Shown here piece after piece: positions 53,926-63,470 of a stretch of DNA of 64,000 nt. Made by a program: the position numbers and the translations under genes. Source of the stretch: Prevotella sp. (GTDB lineage Bacteria > Bacteroidota > Bacteroidia > Bacteroidales > Bacteroidaceae). The DNA is taken from the NCBI GenBank assembly GCA_022511065.1, contig JAFLSG010000005.1, positions 1 to 64,000 of the forward strand. The letters are read 5' to 3'. Every line of letters begins with the position of its first letter. Position 1 is the stretch's first letter. The notes below the pieces were generated by a model, which was given only the letters and a program-made list of their open reading frames with translations, was not told the origin of the DNA and searched no databases.

Positions 53926-55389
53926 TTAAAAGTTGTTTTTCGTGATTACGACTTTCCGCCCGTTGTGGATATAAATTCCCGCTTGGGTTGGCTTTTGCGC
54001 TAATCGCATTCCTTCAAGTGTGTACCATATAGAAGGACTTGTGGACTGGCGGGAAGGGGCGGTTATGCCGGTTTCCGCAGCATTCAGCTTGATGGAGAGC
54101 GTGCGGTCATTCACCACATTGCTTTCATCGTCTTCAGAAGGATAGTTGCCCAGCATACTTCTGACGCAGCTTTCAGCAGTAGCGAACAGAGCAGGGAAGG
54201 CCGTTCCGTCGTAAACCTTCTTGATGGCCTCAAACAGTTCCAGTTCCTTGACGGCATCAGGATTGTGCGGCTCGTTGCCTTCTGCGTGAATCTTGAAATA
54301 GGCGGCAATCTCGGGTGCGACAAGGGATGCCGCCAGTTCGCTGCCAGTTCTTTCCTTCACCCACCTTGTCGCCCAGTCTGTGATGGAGCGTTCTAATCTG
54401 CCTGCCGCATACCTTGGAAAATCTGCGTATCCTTCCAGTTGGGTGAGGTTGGTGGTCGTGACCATCAGTTGTAGGGTTGCATCATTCAGAATGAGCGTGC
54501 GGTAGTCGCACGGGTAAGAGATAGGGCTACCGGTTGCGATGTCATAGATTTCCCGACCGTTCTCGTCCGTATAGCGGGCAATGTCCGAGATATGGGTGTG
54601 CCCCGTGAGAACCACCTTTATCCCGGCATTCATCAGTTCGCGCCTAATATCCACGTAATTCTGCGGAATGGCAAGCTCTTCCAACTCGTTCTGATTCTGG
54701 TAGTGTGGCATCAGCAGGTGGTGCATCATGACAATCACCTGATTGCCTTTCTGCTGCGCTTCTTTTGCCTTTTCGGTCACCCATGCAAGTGCGCCATCGC
54801 TGACCGCACACCATATCCCCGTATCGATGCCAATCAGAGTCAGCCCTTGAAGCGGCTCGGTCGCATAAGTCAGTGACGACTGGTAATATTCCGAATCGCT
54901 GCCGTAGCCATAATCTGCGTATGCTGCCCGGAAGTCATCGTTTGAGAATTGCTCCGCCTCCGTGTAGGTGTCGTTTGCATATTTGCGTGCCTGCTCCATG
55001 TATCCTCGGTCGTGATTACCGGGAATGACATATATCGGAATGCCCGCGTCCTTGATTTCCCTAAGTTTCTTCAGCACATACTCGTGGCTTTCCCTTTCCC
55101 CGTCCTTCGTCAGGTCGCCGGCAATCAGCAGCAAATCCGGCTTCCGTCTCTTTATTTGTTCTACGAGTACATCGAAAATAGGAGCACTGAGCTCTTGCAT
55201 GGTCTTCTTGAAGGCAAGGTCTTCCTGCCACGCCCGATTGTCTTGGCTGTCAATCAATGACGGGGCCATGACGTGAAGGTCTGACAATACACATATCTGC
55301 CTGATGTCTGCCCGCACCTCCATATTTATATATGGTGGCAGCAAGAGCAGGCACATGACGATGATATGTTTTAGATGCTTGTTGCTCAT
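53926..55389 (-). CDS. Exported calcineurin-type metallophosphoesterase
   Basis: 487 residues. Signal peptide about 1-27. All metal-binding blocks are present: LSDLHV, AGDLTKDGE, GNHDRG, MMHHLL and GHTHISD. A helical region follows (about 330-420), and the last about 30 residues read WYTLEGMRLAQKPTQAGIY then NGRKVVI, the short beta C-terminal motif common on secreted Prevotella proteins. It probably hydrolyses phosphoesters at the cell surface or in the periplasm; substrate unknown. Confidence 0.9.
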   Translation of the reverse strand: MSNKHLKHIIVMCLLLLPPYINMEVRADIRQICVLSDLHVMAPSLIDSQDNRAWQEDLAFKKTMQELSAPIFDVLVEQIKRRKPDLLLIAGDLTKDGERESHEYVLKKLREIKDAGIPIYVIPGNHDRGYMEQARKYANDTYTEAEQFSNDDFRAAYADYGYGSDSEYYQSSLTYATEPLQGLTLIGIDTGIWCAVSDGALAWVTEKAKEAQQKGNQVIVMMHHLLMPHYQNQNELEELAIPQNYVDIRRELMNAGIKVVLTGHTHISDIARYTDENGREIYDIATGSPISYPCDYRTLILNDATLQLMVTTTNLTQLEGYADFPRYAAGRLERSITDWATRWVKERTGSELAASLVAPEIAAYFKIHAEGNEPHNPDAVKELELFEAIKKVYDGTAFPALFATAESCVRSMLGNYPSEDDESNVVNDRTLSIKLNAAETGITAPSRQSTSPSIWYTLEGMRLAQKPTQAGIYIHNGRKVVITKNNF

Positions 55390-55493
55390 TTTTGTTTATG
55401 CAAACTTAATAATTTATATTTAGAACTGCAAATATTTTATTGATTTTTATATTTCAAACTCTAAATCATGCGCTATTTTATGCAATAAATACG

Positions 55494-55530
55494 CTGTACT
55501 GCACAAAATAGTAACTTTTTTGTGCAGTAC
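55494..55530. repeat. 14-bp perfect inverted repeat
   Basis: TGTACTGCACAAAA (55494-55507) pairs exactly with 55517-55530 around 9 nt. It is intergenic (55390-55740 has no gene), with no T-run, so it is not an obvious terminator. Core GCACAAAA also appears in the 22-bp array at 38.2 kb, possibly by chance. Confidence 0.65.
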
Positions 55531-55578
55531 AAGCATTAGGTATCGTGTTCACGGTATCTAAGTGTATTTGATAGACAT

Positions 55579-55606
55579 ATTGTTTCCGACTACTTGTTTC
55601 CGACTA
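55579..55606. repeat. Tandem 14-bp duplication
   Basis: TTGTTTCCGACTAC occurs twice back to back, at 55579-55592 and 55593-55606, in the same gene-free stretch. Confidence 0.7.
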
Positions 55607-55607
55607 C

Positions 55608-55680
55608 CAAGTATAGTGTTTAGCCCTCTTAAATACTATACTTATGACACGTAAATACTATAGTAACCTATTTTAACTTT
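55608..55680. repeat. Copy of the ACTATAGT palindrome element
   Basis: AAGTATAGTGTTTA (55608-55621) pairs with 55629-55642 with one mismatch around a 7-nt loop. The following AAATACTATAGTAAC...TTTTAACTT matches the reverse strand of 38346-38393. Confidence 0.65.
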
Positions 55681-55685
55681 TGAGC

Positions 55686-55718
55686 ATAAAAAAGCGTGCT
55701 TGCATTTCGCAAGCACGC
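55686..55718 (-). terminator. Terminator of the LruC-like lipoprotein gene
   Basis: GCGTGCTTGC (55694-55703) and GCAAGCACGC (55709-55718), a perfect 10-bp stem with a 5-nt loop. On the minus strand it is followed by TTTTTTAT. Confidence 0.92.
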
Positions 55719-55740
55719 CTCTTGTTATTTGTAGTAAGGA

Positions 55741-57486
55741 TTAATACCACTCAACACTTGGGTCGCTAACGTATTTCTGGAAGTCCTCATACTTTCTAAC
55801 GAACTCCTTACGCTCGTCCTGCCAGTCGATTTTCTTGTTAACAGCAATCTTTGCAGCCGGCTCGCCTACGTTAGCAAGCAACTCAATAGGAGTCTCAGAA
55901 CCTTCCTTAGTAACCTTGATGGTAATTTTCTGCAAGTCCTTAAGACCAGTTACTGTAATGTCTGTATAGATTGCTACAGGATCCTTTTCTGGACCAGCCT
56001 TTGTGTTTACCATTTCCTCAACACCAACTTCGAACAACTTGTGAACCTCCTCACCAGCAACAGTCAATGGCAGAGTACCACCAGCAGCCAAGATGACAAC
56101 CTTTGCTTTGTTATCAGCATTGGTATATACATCAAATACTACATCGTTGAAGTCAAAGTCAGTCTCACCACTTGCACTCAAGTCTTCTGCAAATACACGA
56201 CCAATGAAATTGTCATATCCATCACCTTCTGGGTCTGTGGGGGTATCAACAGACCAAGCATTACCACATTTCGGAGAACCAGTAGCAGTACCGGCGTTCA
56301 AATGATTGTTGGGATTTCCATGCTTTGCTATATAGTCAGCTGCACTATTATAAAGTGTTCTGTCAGCATCCGTAAAACCACCATTTGTCTGTCCGTTCAT
56401 GTCAATAGAACCATCAACCTTAAAGTAAATATTGTCGCTGAATGTTCTATTAAAGTCATTGTCATTCTTGAAACTGATGTTTTTAGTAACTTCAACAAGA
56501 GCATTAGAACCTGTTGCTGCGTGAACATCACATGCTGCCTTATCGAACTCCATTGTTTCAGCTTTCAAGTATCCTTCAGGGTTAAGATAGATATGATTTC
56601 CCTCAAAATAGATATCTTTAGCCTCTATATATGAAACTTCAAGTCTACCAGCTGTATTCTGTACACGACCAGTAGCCTCTATACCGCAAATTTTCTTATC
56701 GGTGCCTGTTTGTATGTTAAGATCGCCTTTCACGGTGATTGTTTCATGAATATCACATTTAGACTCTATGACACCACCATTAGGCATATAAAACTTTTTA
56801 CCATTGCTATAGTAGGTCGATTTGCTATGAAGCTGAGCTGGACTACCACCGAACTCAATAGAACCGCCATTATACAAGTTTAATATTTTAGCACAAGCAT
56901 CATTATCCTTAACATACAACGTTCCTGTATTGACGATGTTGTGATCTTGCTGACCTACATTATAGGTCATCGTACCTGCGTTATAAATTGTAGTAGTACC
57001 AGTGAAATTGCCTCCTCTGAATCCTGTAATAGTTCCGTAATTATAGAATGAAACTCCATCAGCGATATTGCCATCAAAGACAAATTCACCATTAAAGTCC
57101 TTAGAGACATATATGACCTTAGCGTCACTGGGAATTTTGCAAACATATGCATTGTAATACCATTGGTCATAATACATATTCCCGTTCTCTTCAGAATCTA
57201 ATTGAACAGCATTAGCCGGCAACGAGAAATTAAGTTTGTCTTCCCAATTAGCCTCAAGACAAGTATGAGTGCCATCCCATGTGTCAGCCGCACGAGTTCC
57301 AACAGTGCCGAAACCCCAAGTCTGGTTAGCAGCAGGCTCACCGAATACTCGGATGAATGCCTTGTTGTACTTCTCAACAACTTCATTTTGCTTCATTTGG
57401 TCTACAAGCTCCTGATCGAACACATCCTTGTTCGAGCAGCTTGCAAAAGCAAGGGCTGCAAGACCCATCATCAAATACTTTTTCAT
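55741..57486 (-). CDS. DUF4842/LruC-like lipoprotein
   Basis: 581 residues. Lipoprotein signal (cysteine at about 17 in ASC). The region about 30-70 (YNKAFIRVFGEPAANQTWGFG) is the conserved start of a large Bacteroidales lipoprotein group. A beta-helix-like centre (about 100-400, many Asn/Gly/Thr) and a C-terminal DUF4842/LruC domain follow (RVFAEDLSASGETDFDFNDVVFDV, about 430-455). It is probably surface exposed; function unknown. It has a TACCTTTG promoter element at 57563-57570 (minus strand) and its own terminator, so it is monocistronic. Confidence 0.85.
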   Translation of the reverse strand: MKKYLMMGLAALAFASCSNKDVFDQELVDQMKQNEVVEKYNKAFIRVFGEPAANQTWGFGTVGTRAADTWDGTHTCLEANWEDKLNFSLPANAVQLDSEENGNMYYDQWYYNAYVCKIPSDAKVIYVSKDFNGEFVFDGNIADGVSFYNYGTITGFRGGNFTGTTTIYNAGTMTYNVGQQDHNIVNTGTLYVKDNDACAKILNLYNGGSIEFGGSPAQLHSKSTYYSNGKKFYMPNGGVIESKCDIHETITVKGDLNIQTGTDKKICGIEATGRVQNTAGRLEVSYIEAKDIYFEGNHIYLNPEGYLKAETMEFDKAACDVHAATGSNALVEVTKNISFKNDNDFNRTFSDNIYFKVDGSIDMNGQTNGGFTDADRTLYNSAADYIAKHGNPNNHLNAGTATGSPKCGNAWSVDTPTDPEGDGYDNFIGRVFAEDLSASGETDFDFNDVVFDVYTNADNKAKVVILAAGGTLPLTVAGEEVHKLFEVGVEEMVNTKAGPEKDPVAIYTDITVTGLKDLQKITIKVTKEGSETPIELLANVGEPAAKIAVNKKIDWQDERKEFVRKYEDFQKYVSDPSVEWY

Positions 57487-57562
57487 TGAACTTAAATTTT
57501 AATTTGTTTATAAATAGTGAAAAATAATAAATTCTACGTATCCGTTTGCTTGTTATCGGGGA

Positions 57563-57570
57563 CAAAGGTA
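57563..57570 (-). promoter_or_regulatory. -7 promoter element of the LruC-like lipoprotein gene
   Basis: TACCTTTG on the minus strand, about 77 nt before the ATG at 57486. No TTTG at -33. Confidence 0.55.
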
Positions 57571-58134
57571 ATAAAAATATAGGAGAGTCGTATCGGTTTG
57601 CGGTGATTTTTTGCACTTTTTTAACGATAAGAAACATAATTTTTTATTATGCTCGGCTTGGATGGAGTGAGGGGGCGTGTGGCAAAAAGTAAGGCAATTT
57701 TTAGGGATGCGTTACATTCTGTCAGTTTGAAAACTATAGTGGTTTTGGGGTAATCTGTGGTTTCGGCGGGGAGGGAAATGCCTAAAAAGTCGTATATTTT
57801 AACCTTTCGGGGAGAAAGGAGGCTTCTTTCTATGGGTAATCAGTATCTTTACTGGGCGTTTTCAGCCTGTTTCGTCAGGCAAAAGAGGGTGTTTTTTCGC
57901 CAAAAATCCTTGTTTTTGGGGTGATTTTTAGGAATTTTTGTTGCACATTCTGGGCTTGTTTTGTATAAGATGCTGAAATGTATATACATACGATTGCACA
58001 CGTTTCTTTGCGATATTTGCGTCCTCGGAGTTTGAACGTTAGAATATCGCCATTCTAAGGGATTAGGAAAAAGCAAGGTGTAAGGCAAAAAGGCGGAATC
58101 GGTGACAATGTGCCGTCGCATAAAATGGACTTGT
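57571..58134. other. Gene-free stretch, no assigned feature
   Basis: About 560 bp between the lipoprotein promoter and gpsA. I see no convincing gene, tRNA or strong hairpin. TTAGAAT/ATTCTAA (58039-58045 and 58052-58058) is a small inverted pair. A 121-codon minus-strand frame spans 57849-58214 but runs into gpsA and lacks protein-like sequence. The stretch may hold decayed sequence or a small RNA. Confidence 0.5.
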
Positions 58135-59130
58135 TTATCGGAAGGAATCGGTGAGCAACTTGATTTCCACCTGCGGCGAGATACGCTCGTACAATATATT
58201 ATATACGGCATCAAGGATGGGCATGTTCACGTGACAATGGCGGTTAATCTCCTTCATGCACTTTGTGCCGAAGTAGCCTTCGGCTATCATCTCCATCTCA
58301 ATCTGCGCCGACTTCACGCTGTAGCCCTTGCCAATCATCGTGCCGAAGGTGCGGTTGCGGGAGAAATTGGAGTAGCCCGTGACGAGCATATCGCCCAGAT
58401 ACACAGAGTCGTAGGCGTTTCGTTCCTGTGGATGCACGGCGGTGAGGAAGCGGTTCATTTCCTGTACGGCATTCGCCATCAGCACCGCCTGGAAGTTGTC
58501 GCCGTATTTCAGTCCCGAACAGATGCCCGCAGCGATGGCATATACATTCTTCAGCACCGAGGAATACTCGATGCCGAGCACGTCGTTGGAAATCTTCGTC
58601 TTGATGTATTCGCTGGTCAGTACGTCGGCGAAAGCCTGCGCCTTCTCCGGGTCAGCGCACCCCACGGTCAGGTAGCTTAGTCGCTCTAATGCTACCTCCT
58701 CCGCATGCGAGGGCCCACCGAGACAGGCAAGGTTCTCGTAAGGCACGTCATACACCTGATGGAAGTATTCGGAGCAGACGATGTTCTCGTCGGGCACGAT
58801 GCCCTTGATGGCCGTCAGCACGAACTTGTCGCGCAGACGAACCTTCAGTTTCTTCAGATGGCTTTTTAAGTAAGGAGAGGGGGTGACGAAGACGAGCGTG
58901 TCGTAACGCTCCACGATGCGGTTCAGGTCGCTGTCGAAATAAATCTCGTCCGTGTTGAAGCGCACGCTGGTCAGATAGGCAGGGTTATGGCCGAGGCGCC
59001 GGAACTCCTCGATGCGGTCTTCGCGGCGGATATACCATCCGATGTGGTGCGTATGGTTCACCACTATTTTGGCTATGGCCGTCGCCCAACTGCCTCCGCC
59101 GATGATTGCTATCTTCCCGCAGTCGTACAT
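58135..59130 (-). CDS. gpsA: Glycerol-3-phosphate dehydrogenase [NAD(P)+]
   Basis: 331 residues. Rossmann motif IIGGGSWATAIAKIV at the N-terminus, FVTPSPYLKSHLKKL, LTAIKGIVPDEN, CLGGPSHAEEVA and the catalytic-domain lysine segment EYSSVLKNVYAIAAGICSGLKYGDN. It reduces dihydroxyacetone phosphate to sn-glycerol-3-phosphate, the backbone of phospholipids. Cytoplasmic. It starts immediately after the lysS stop (no gap), so the two genes form an operon. Confidence 0.97.
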   Translation of the reverse strand: MYDCGKIAIIGGGSWATAIAKIVVNHTHHIGWYIRREDRIEEFRRLGHNPAYLTSVRFNTDEIYFDSDLNRIVERYDTLVFVTPSPYLKSHLKKLKVRLRDKFVLTAIKGIVPDENIVCSEYFHQVYDVPYENLACLGGPSHAEEVALERLSYLTVGCADPEKAQAFADVLTSEYIKTKISNDVLGIEYSSVLKNVYAIAAGICSGLKYGDNFQAVLMANAVQEMNRFLTAVHPQERNAYDSVYLGDMLVTGYSNFSRNRTFGTMIGKGYSVKSAQIEMEMIAEGYFGTKCMKEINRHCHVNMPILDAVYNILYERISPQVEIKLLTDSFR

Positions 59131-60861
59131 TTATTGGTTAGCCGCGTCTATCCACTTCTGGATGTCATCCACGGAAGGCTTGGTCAGTTCCAACTTGTAT
59201 TTCTTCACGATGTCGCCAATCTTCTGCTGCAGTCCCTGCGCCTTCTCCTCGCGTATGTTCTGCACGAGGTTGAAGCCCGCCTTACGCAGCACAGGCACCC
59301 ACTCCTCGGCCACGCCCACCGCCTGCCATTCGGCTACGGTGCTCTGCGGCACTTTCTTCTCCGGCTTCATCTGCGGGAAGAACAACACCTCTTGTATAAA
59401 GGTCTTGCCCGTCATGAGCATCACGAGGCGGTCGATGCCGATGCCGATGCCCGATGTGGGCGGCATTCCGTATTGCAGGGCGCGCAGGAAGTCGCGGTCG
59501 ATAACCATTGCCTCGTCGTCGCCCTTGTCGGCTAATCGCATCTGCTCGATGAAACGCTCCTCCTGGTCGATGGGGTCGTTCAGCTCCGAATAGGCGTTAG
59601 CAAGCTCCTTTCCGTTCACCATCAGCTCGAAACGCTCCGTCAGCCCGGGTTTTGAGCGGTGCATTTTGGTTAATGGAGACATCTCCACGGGGTAGTCTGT
59701 GATGAATGTGGGCTGTATGAACGTGCCTTCGCAGAACTCTCCGAAAAGCTCGTCGATGAGCTTGCCCTTACCCATCGTGTCATCCACCTCCATGCCTTTC
59801 TCTTTGCAAAAGGCGCGAATCTCGTCCTCCGACTTGCCATTGCAGTCGAAGCCCGTCTTTTCCTTGATGGCATCAAGGATGGGCAAGCGGCGGTAAGGAG
59901 CCTTGAAACTGATAATCTGCCCATCCACCTCACGCTCTGGCTTGCCGTTCACGGCGATGCAGACGGCCTCTAACAGCTTCTCGGTGAAGGACATCATCCA
60001 GTTGTAGTCCTTATATTGCACGTAAAGCTCCATACAAGTGAACTCCGGGTTGTGGTTGCGGTCCATACCCTCGTTGCGGAAGTTCTTACCTATTTCATAT
60101 ACGCCCTCGAATCCGCCCACGATGAGTCGCTTGAGGTAAAGCTCGGTGGCGATGCGCATATACATGGCTTGGTCGAGCGCATTGAAGTGCGTGATGAACG
60201 GGCGGGCACTCGCACCGCCGGCAATCATCTGGAGCGTTGGGGTTTCCACCTCCGTATAACCCGCCTCGTCGAGCACGCGGCGAATGGTGCGTATCACGGT
60301 GGCGCGCTGCAGGAACGTGTCCTTTACGCCCTCGTTCACTACCAAATCCACGTATCGCTGACGATAGCGCAGTTCAGGATCATCGAACTTATCGTAAGCC
60401 ACACCGTCCTTGTATTTCACGATGGGCAGCGGCTTGAGGCTCTTTGAGAGCAGCGTCAGTTCCTTCGCGTGTATGCTGATTTCGCCTGTCTGCGTGCGGA
60501 ATACCGTGCCCTTCACGCCGATAAAGTCGCCGATATCGAGCAACCGCTTGAATACCTGATTATACAAATCCTTGTTCTCTCCGGGACAGAGGTCGTCGCG
60601 GGTGATATACACCTGTATGCGCCCCTTGCTGTCCTGAATCTCTGCAAACGAGGCCTTGCCCATCACGCGGCGGCTCATCATGCGGCCTGCCACGACGACT
60701 TCGCGCGGCTCTGCATCGTCGCTGTACGAGTCGCGTATTTCGGTGGAAAAGGCGTTGGTGGGATATTCCGCTGCGGGATAGGGATTGATGCCCATCTGCC
60801 GCAACTCTTGCAGGCTCTCGCGCCTGCCGATTTCTTGCTCGCTGAGTTCTAATACGTTCAT
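59131..60861 (-). CDS. lysS: Lysyl-tRNA synthetase, class II
   Basis: 576 residues. OB-fold anticodon-binding domain (about 50-165; [24 protein letters not shown]), then the class II core with motif 1 ([26 protein letters not shown]), motif 2 ([20 protein letters not shown]) and motif 3 ([15 protein letters not shown]). A C-terminal extension of about 75 residues beyond E. coli LysS is usual in Bacteroidetes. Charges tRNA(Lys). The start at 60861 fits the family and follows a TAACTTTGC -7 element (60903-60911, minus strand). Confidence 0.97.
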   Translation of the reverse strand: MNVLELSEQEIGRRESLQELRQMGINPYPAAEYPTNAFSTEIRDSYSDDAEPREVVVAGRMMSRRVMGKASFAEIQDSKGRIQVYITRDDLCPGENKDLYNQVFKRLLDIGDFIGVKGTVFRTQTGEISIHAKELTLLSKSLKPLPIVKYKDGVAYDKFDDPELRYRQRYVDLVVNEGVKDTFLQRATVIRTIRRVLDEAGYTEVETPTLQMIAGGASARPFITHFNALDQAMYMRIATELYLKRLIVGGFEGVYEIGKNFRNEGMDRNHNPEFTCMELYVQYKDYNWMMSFTEKLLEAVCIAVNGKPEREVDGQIISFKAPYRRLPILDAIKEKTGFDCNGKSEDEIRAFCKEKGMEVDDTMGKGKLIDELFGEFCEGTFIQPTFITDYPVEMSPLTKMHRSKPGLTERFELMVNGKELANAYSELNDPIDQEERFIEQMRLADKGDDEAMVIDRDFLRALQYGMPPTSGIGIGIDRLVMLMTGKTFIQEVLFFPQMKPEKKVPQSTVAEWQAVGVAEEWVPVLRKAGFNLVQNIREEKAQGLQQKIGDIVKKYKLELTKPSVDDIQKWIDAANQ

Positions 60862-60902
60862 ATATGGTCTATACTTTGTTGCTTTTAATTCGCTAAGGAT
60901 GT

Positions 60903-60911
60903 GCAAAGTTA
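60903..60911 (-). promoter_or_regulatory. -7 promoter element of lysS-gpsA
   Basis: TAACTTTGC on the minus strand, about 42 nt before the ATG. Confidence 0.65.
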
Positions 60912-60964
60912 CGCATATTCTCCGATATATCCGCGTGCGTTTATGTTTTTTTAGCATTTTGATA

Positions 60965-60996
60965 TTTGCGCGGTTCGTGTTTTTTTCGTAAATTTG
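60965..60996 (+). promoter_or_regulatory. Consensus promoter of the ROK-thioesterase-menF run
   Basis: TTTG (60965-60968), a 20-bp spacer and TAAATTTG (60989-60996), divergent from the lysS promoter. Confidence 0.8.
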
Positions 60997-61024
60997 TACC
61001 CGAAAACTACTGACACATGACAAT

Positions 61025-62026
61025 ATGACCGAACAAATCATGGAAGAAGCCATCAAGACGCGCGTCATCGGCGTGGACATCAGTAACGAGCGCACAAGTT
61101 GTGCCATTGTGGATATCCGGGGGAACATCCTCGCGGAGCGTCATTTCGGTACGTGGGAATATCTTGACGCAAACGACTTCGTGACGGCGCTGAGCAGCGA
61201 GATTGTCACGATGGCGGAGGAGAACGGAGGCTACGAGACTATCCGCTCCGTGGGCATCAGTGCCCCGAGTGCCAGTGCCCTGACGGGCTGCATCGTCAAT
61301 TCGCCGAACCTACCCTGGAAGGGCATCGTGCCCTTAGGTGCCATGCTGCGCGACCGTCTTGGCATGGCGGTGCGGATGGACAACGACAGTCATGCCTCTG
61401 CTTTGGGTGAGCGTGAGTTCGGCAGTGCGCACGGCATGAACGACTTTATCGTGGTGAGCCTCGGTGTGGGCGTGGGCAGTTGCTTCTTCTCCAATGGCCA
61501 TGAGCATAAAGGCTTCGAGGGCTTTGCCGGCGAGTTCGGTCACATGTGTGTGGTGGATGCGCCTGATGCGCGTGTCTGCGGATGCGGCAAGAAAGGCTGC
61601 TTGGAGGCATACGTCGGGGCAAACGGCGTGGTGCGCACGGCGCAGGAGTTGTTGGCGGAGCGTTCCGACACGCCGTCGTTGCTGCGTGATGCAGAAACGA
61701 TCACGGCAAAGTTCGTCTCGGAATGTTGCGACAAGGGCGACGAAATCGCCATTGATACCTTCCGTCGCACGGGCTATCTGCTCGGCTTCGGACTTGCCAA
61801 CTACGCATCTCTCACGGATCCGCAGATCATCATCCTCACGGGTGGTGTGAGCAAGGCGGACAAGTGGCTGATGCAACCGCTGCGCGAATCGTTCGAGGAG
61901 CACGTGTTCCGCAACATCAGGGGTAAGGTGAGAATCGTCAGGTCGATGCTCAACGACCGTGAGCGCGATATGCTCGGTGCGAGTGTACTTGCATGGGAAG
62001 TGCCGGAATACTCGCTGTTCAAATAA
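61025..62026 (+). CDS. ROK family sugar kinase or regulator, first copy
   Basis: 333 residues (an ATG at 61040 aligns better with the start of the second copy). ASKHA fold: phosphate-1 motif [15 protein letters not shown], catalytic-loop [16 protein letters not shown] phosphate motif, and the ROK signature EFGH followed by [12 protein letters not shown], which binds zinc. There is no N-terminal helix-turn-helix, so it is more likely a glucokinase-type kinase than a repressor; sugar unknown. Cytoplasmic. The next gene is a close paralogue. Confidence 0.92.
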   Translation: MTEQIMEEAIKTRVIGVDISNERTSCAIVDIRGNILAERHFGTWEYLDANDFVTALSSEIVTMAEENGGYETIRSVGISAPSASALTGCIVNSPNLPWKGIVPLGAMLRDRLGMAVRMDNDSHASALGEREFGSAHGMNDFIVVSLGVGVGSCFFSNGHEHKGFEGFAGEFGHMCVVDAPDARVCGCGKKGCLEAYVGANGVVRTAQELLAERSDTPSLLRDAETITAKFVSECCDKGDEIAIDTFRRTGYLLGFGLANYASLTDPQIIILTGGVSKADKWLMQPLRESFEEHVFRNIRGKVRIVRSMLNDRERDMLGASVLAWEVPEYSLFK

Positions 62027-62059
62027 GAAAACATACAAAAGACAAACAAAACATAACTA

Positions 62060-63049
62060 ATGGAAGAGACTATTTTTAAGACGCGCGTCGTAGGTGTCGA
62101 TATAAGTATTGAGCGCACTACTTGTGCTATCGTGAACATTCGCGGCGACATTTTGGCGGAGTGTGACTTTGACACACGGGACTATCCCGACCTGAATGAC
62201 TTCGTGACCGCATTGGGCGACCACATCCTCACGCTGGTGGAAGAGAACGGAGGCTACGAGACCGTGCGCTCCGTCGGTATCAGCGGACCTGGCGCCAACT
62301 CCCTGACGGGCGTCATCCTCAATCCGTCTAACCTGCCTTGGAAGGGCACAGTACCCTTGGCCACGCTGCTGCGCGACCGCATCGGTCTGGCTGTGGGCAT
62401 GAGCAACGACTGCCACGTGTCTGCCTTGGGCGAGCGTGAGTTCGGCAGTGCCCATGGTATGAAGGACTTTATCGTGGTGAGCCTCGGCGTAGGCGTGGGC
62501 AGCTGCTTCTTCTCCAACGGTCATGAACATAAGGGCTTCGAGGGCTTCGCGGGTGAGTTCGGTCATATCTGCGTGGCTCCCCAGAGTGAAGGCCGCCTCT
62601 GCGGATGTGGTCAGCGGGGTTGCTTGGAAGCCTATGCCGGTGCGAATGGTATCGTGCTCACGGCACAGGAGCTGATGGCGGAGCGCCCGGACACGCCATC
62701 CCTGATGCGCGACGAGAAGGAGCTGACGGCGAAGTTCATCGCCGAGTGCTGCGACAAGGGCGACGAATTGGCTATCGAGACCTATCGCCGCACGGGAGGT
62801 TACCTCGGCTACGGATTGGCCACTTACTCGACACTCATCAACCCGCAGGCCATCATCCTCACGGGTGGCGTGAGCAGGGCAGGCAAGTGGCTCATGGAAC
62901 CGCTACAAGAATCATTCGAGCAGCACGTGCTCCACAACCTTAAAGGTAGGGTGAAGATTGTACGCTCCATCCTCAGCGACCGCGAGCGCGATGTGCTGGG
63001 CGCAAGCGTTCTTGCGTGGGATATTCCCGAATACTCACTTTTCAAATAG
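62060..63049 (+). CDS. ROK family sugar kinase, tandem second copy
   Basis: 329 residues, strikingly similar to the preceding gene along the whole length; the 31 residues from VVSL to EFGH (about 138-168) are identical. The catalytic loop is NDCHVSALGE where the first copy has [10 protein letters not shown], and the zinc motif is CGCGQRGCLEAY. A recent tandem duplication is the simplest explanation. It is 33 nt after copy one and 4 nt before the thioesterase gene, so it is probably read into the menaquinone genes. Confidence 0.92.
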   Translation: MEETIFKTRVVGVDISIERTTCAIVNIRGDILAECDFDTRDYPDLNDFVTALGDHILTLVEENGGYETVRSVGISGPGANSLTGVILNPSNLPWKGTVPLATLLRDRIGLAVGMSNDCHVSALGEREFGSAHGMKDFIVVSLGVGVGSCFFSNGHEHKGFEGFAGEFGHICVAPQSEGRLCGCGQRGCLEAYAGANGIVLTAQELMAERPDTPSLMRDEKELTAKFIAECCDKGDELAIETYRRTGGYLGYGLATYSTLINPQAIILTGGVSRAGKWLMEPLQESFEQHVLHNLKGRVKIVRSILSDRERDVLGASVLAWDIPEYSLFK

Positions 63050-63053
63050 ACTG

Positions 63054-63470
63054 ATGGATATAGAGCAGATACGGGCAGACGTCGGTAAGACGCAATATCT
63101 CTGTACCGCCCTCGGCATGGAGTTCCTCTCCACGCCCGAGCCGGACATCTGCGTAGGGCGTATGCCCGTGGATGAACGCACCCGTCAGCCGTTTGGTTTT
63201 CTCAGCGGCGGTGCTTCGCTTGCCTTGGCGGAGAGCGTGGCGGGCGTGGGTTCGTTGGCACTTTGCCCCGGCTGTATGTGCGCGGGCATCGAGGTGAGCG
63301 GCAGTCATGTGAAGGCTGTGCCCGAGGGCGAGACCGTGACGGCCACAGCAAAGCTGCTGCACAAAGGCAGCACGCTCCACGTTTGGAACGTCGATATCAA
63401 GGATAGTGGTGACGAACTGGTGTCGAATGTCCGCGTGACAAACTACGTCATCAAACAGCAGAAGCACTGA
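63054..63470 (+). CDS. Hotdog-fold acyl-CoA thioesterase, probable MenI
   Basis: 138 residues, a PaaI/YbdB-type hotdog protein: QPFGFLSGGASLALAESVAGVGS carries the active-site loop with Glu, then SGSHVKAVPEGETVTATAKLLHKGSTLHVWNVDI. Directly upstream of an isochorismate synthase gene (ATGA overlap), it is best read as 1,4-dihydroxy-2-naphthoyl-CoA thioesterase of menaquinone synthesis. The start at 63054 (MDIEQIRAD) was chosen because the longer frame runs back through the ROK gene. Confidence 0.88.
   Translation: MDIEQIRADVGKTQYLCTALGMEFLSTPEPDICVGRMPVDERTRQPFGFLSGGASLALAESVAGVGSLALCPGCMCAGIEVSGSHVKAVPEGETVTATAKLLHKGSTLHVWNVDIKDSGDELVSNVRVTNYVIKQQKH

Noticed and set aside
57849..58214. 121-codon minus-strand frame downstream of gpsA
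   Set aside because: It overlaps the gpsA 3' end in another frame, has no family resemblance, and lacks a promoter or plausible start context.
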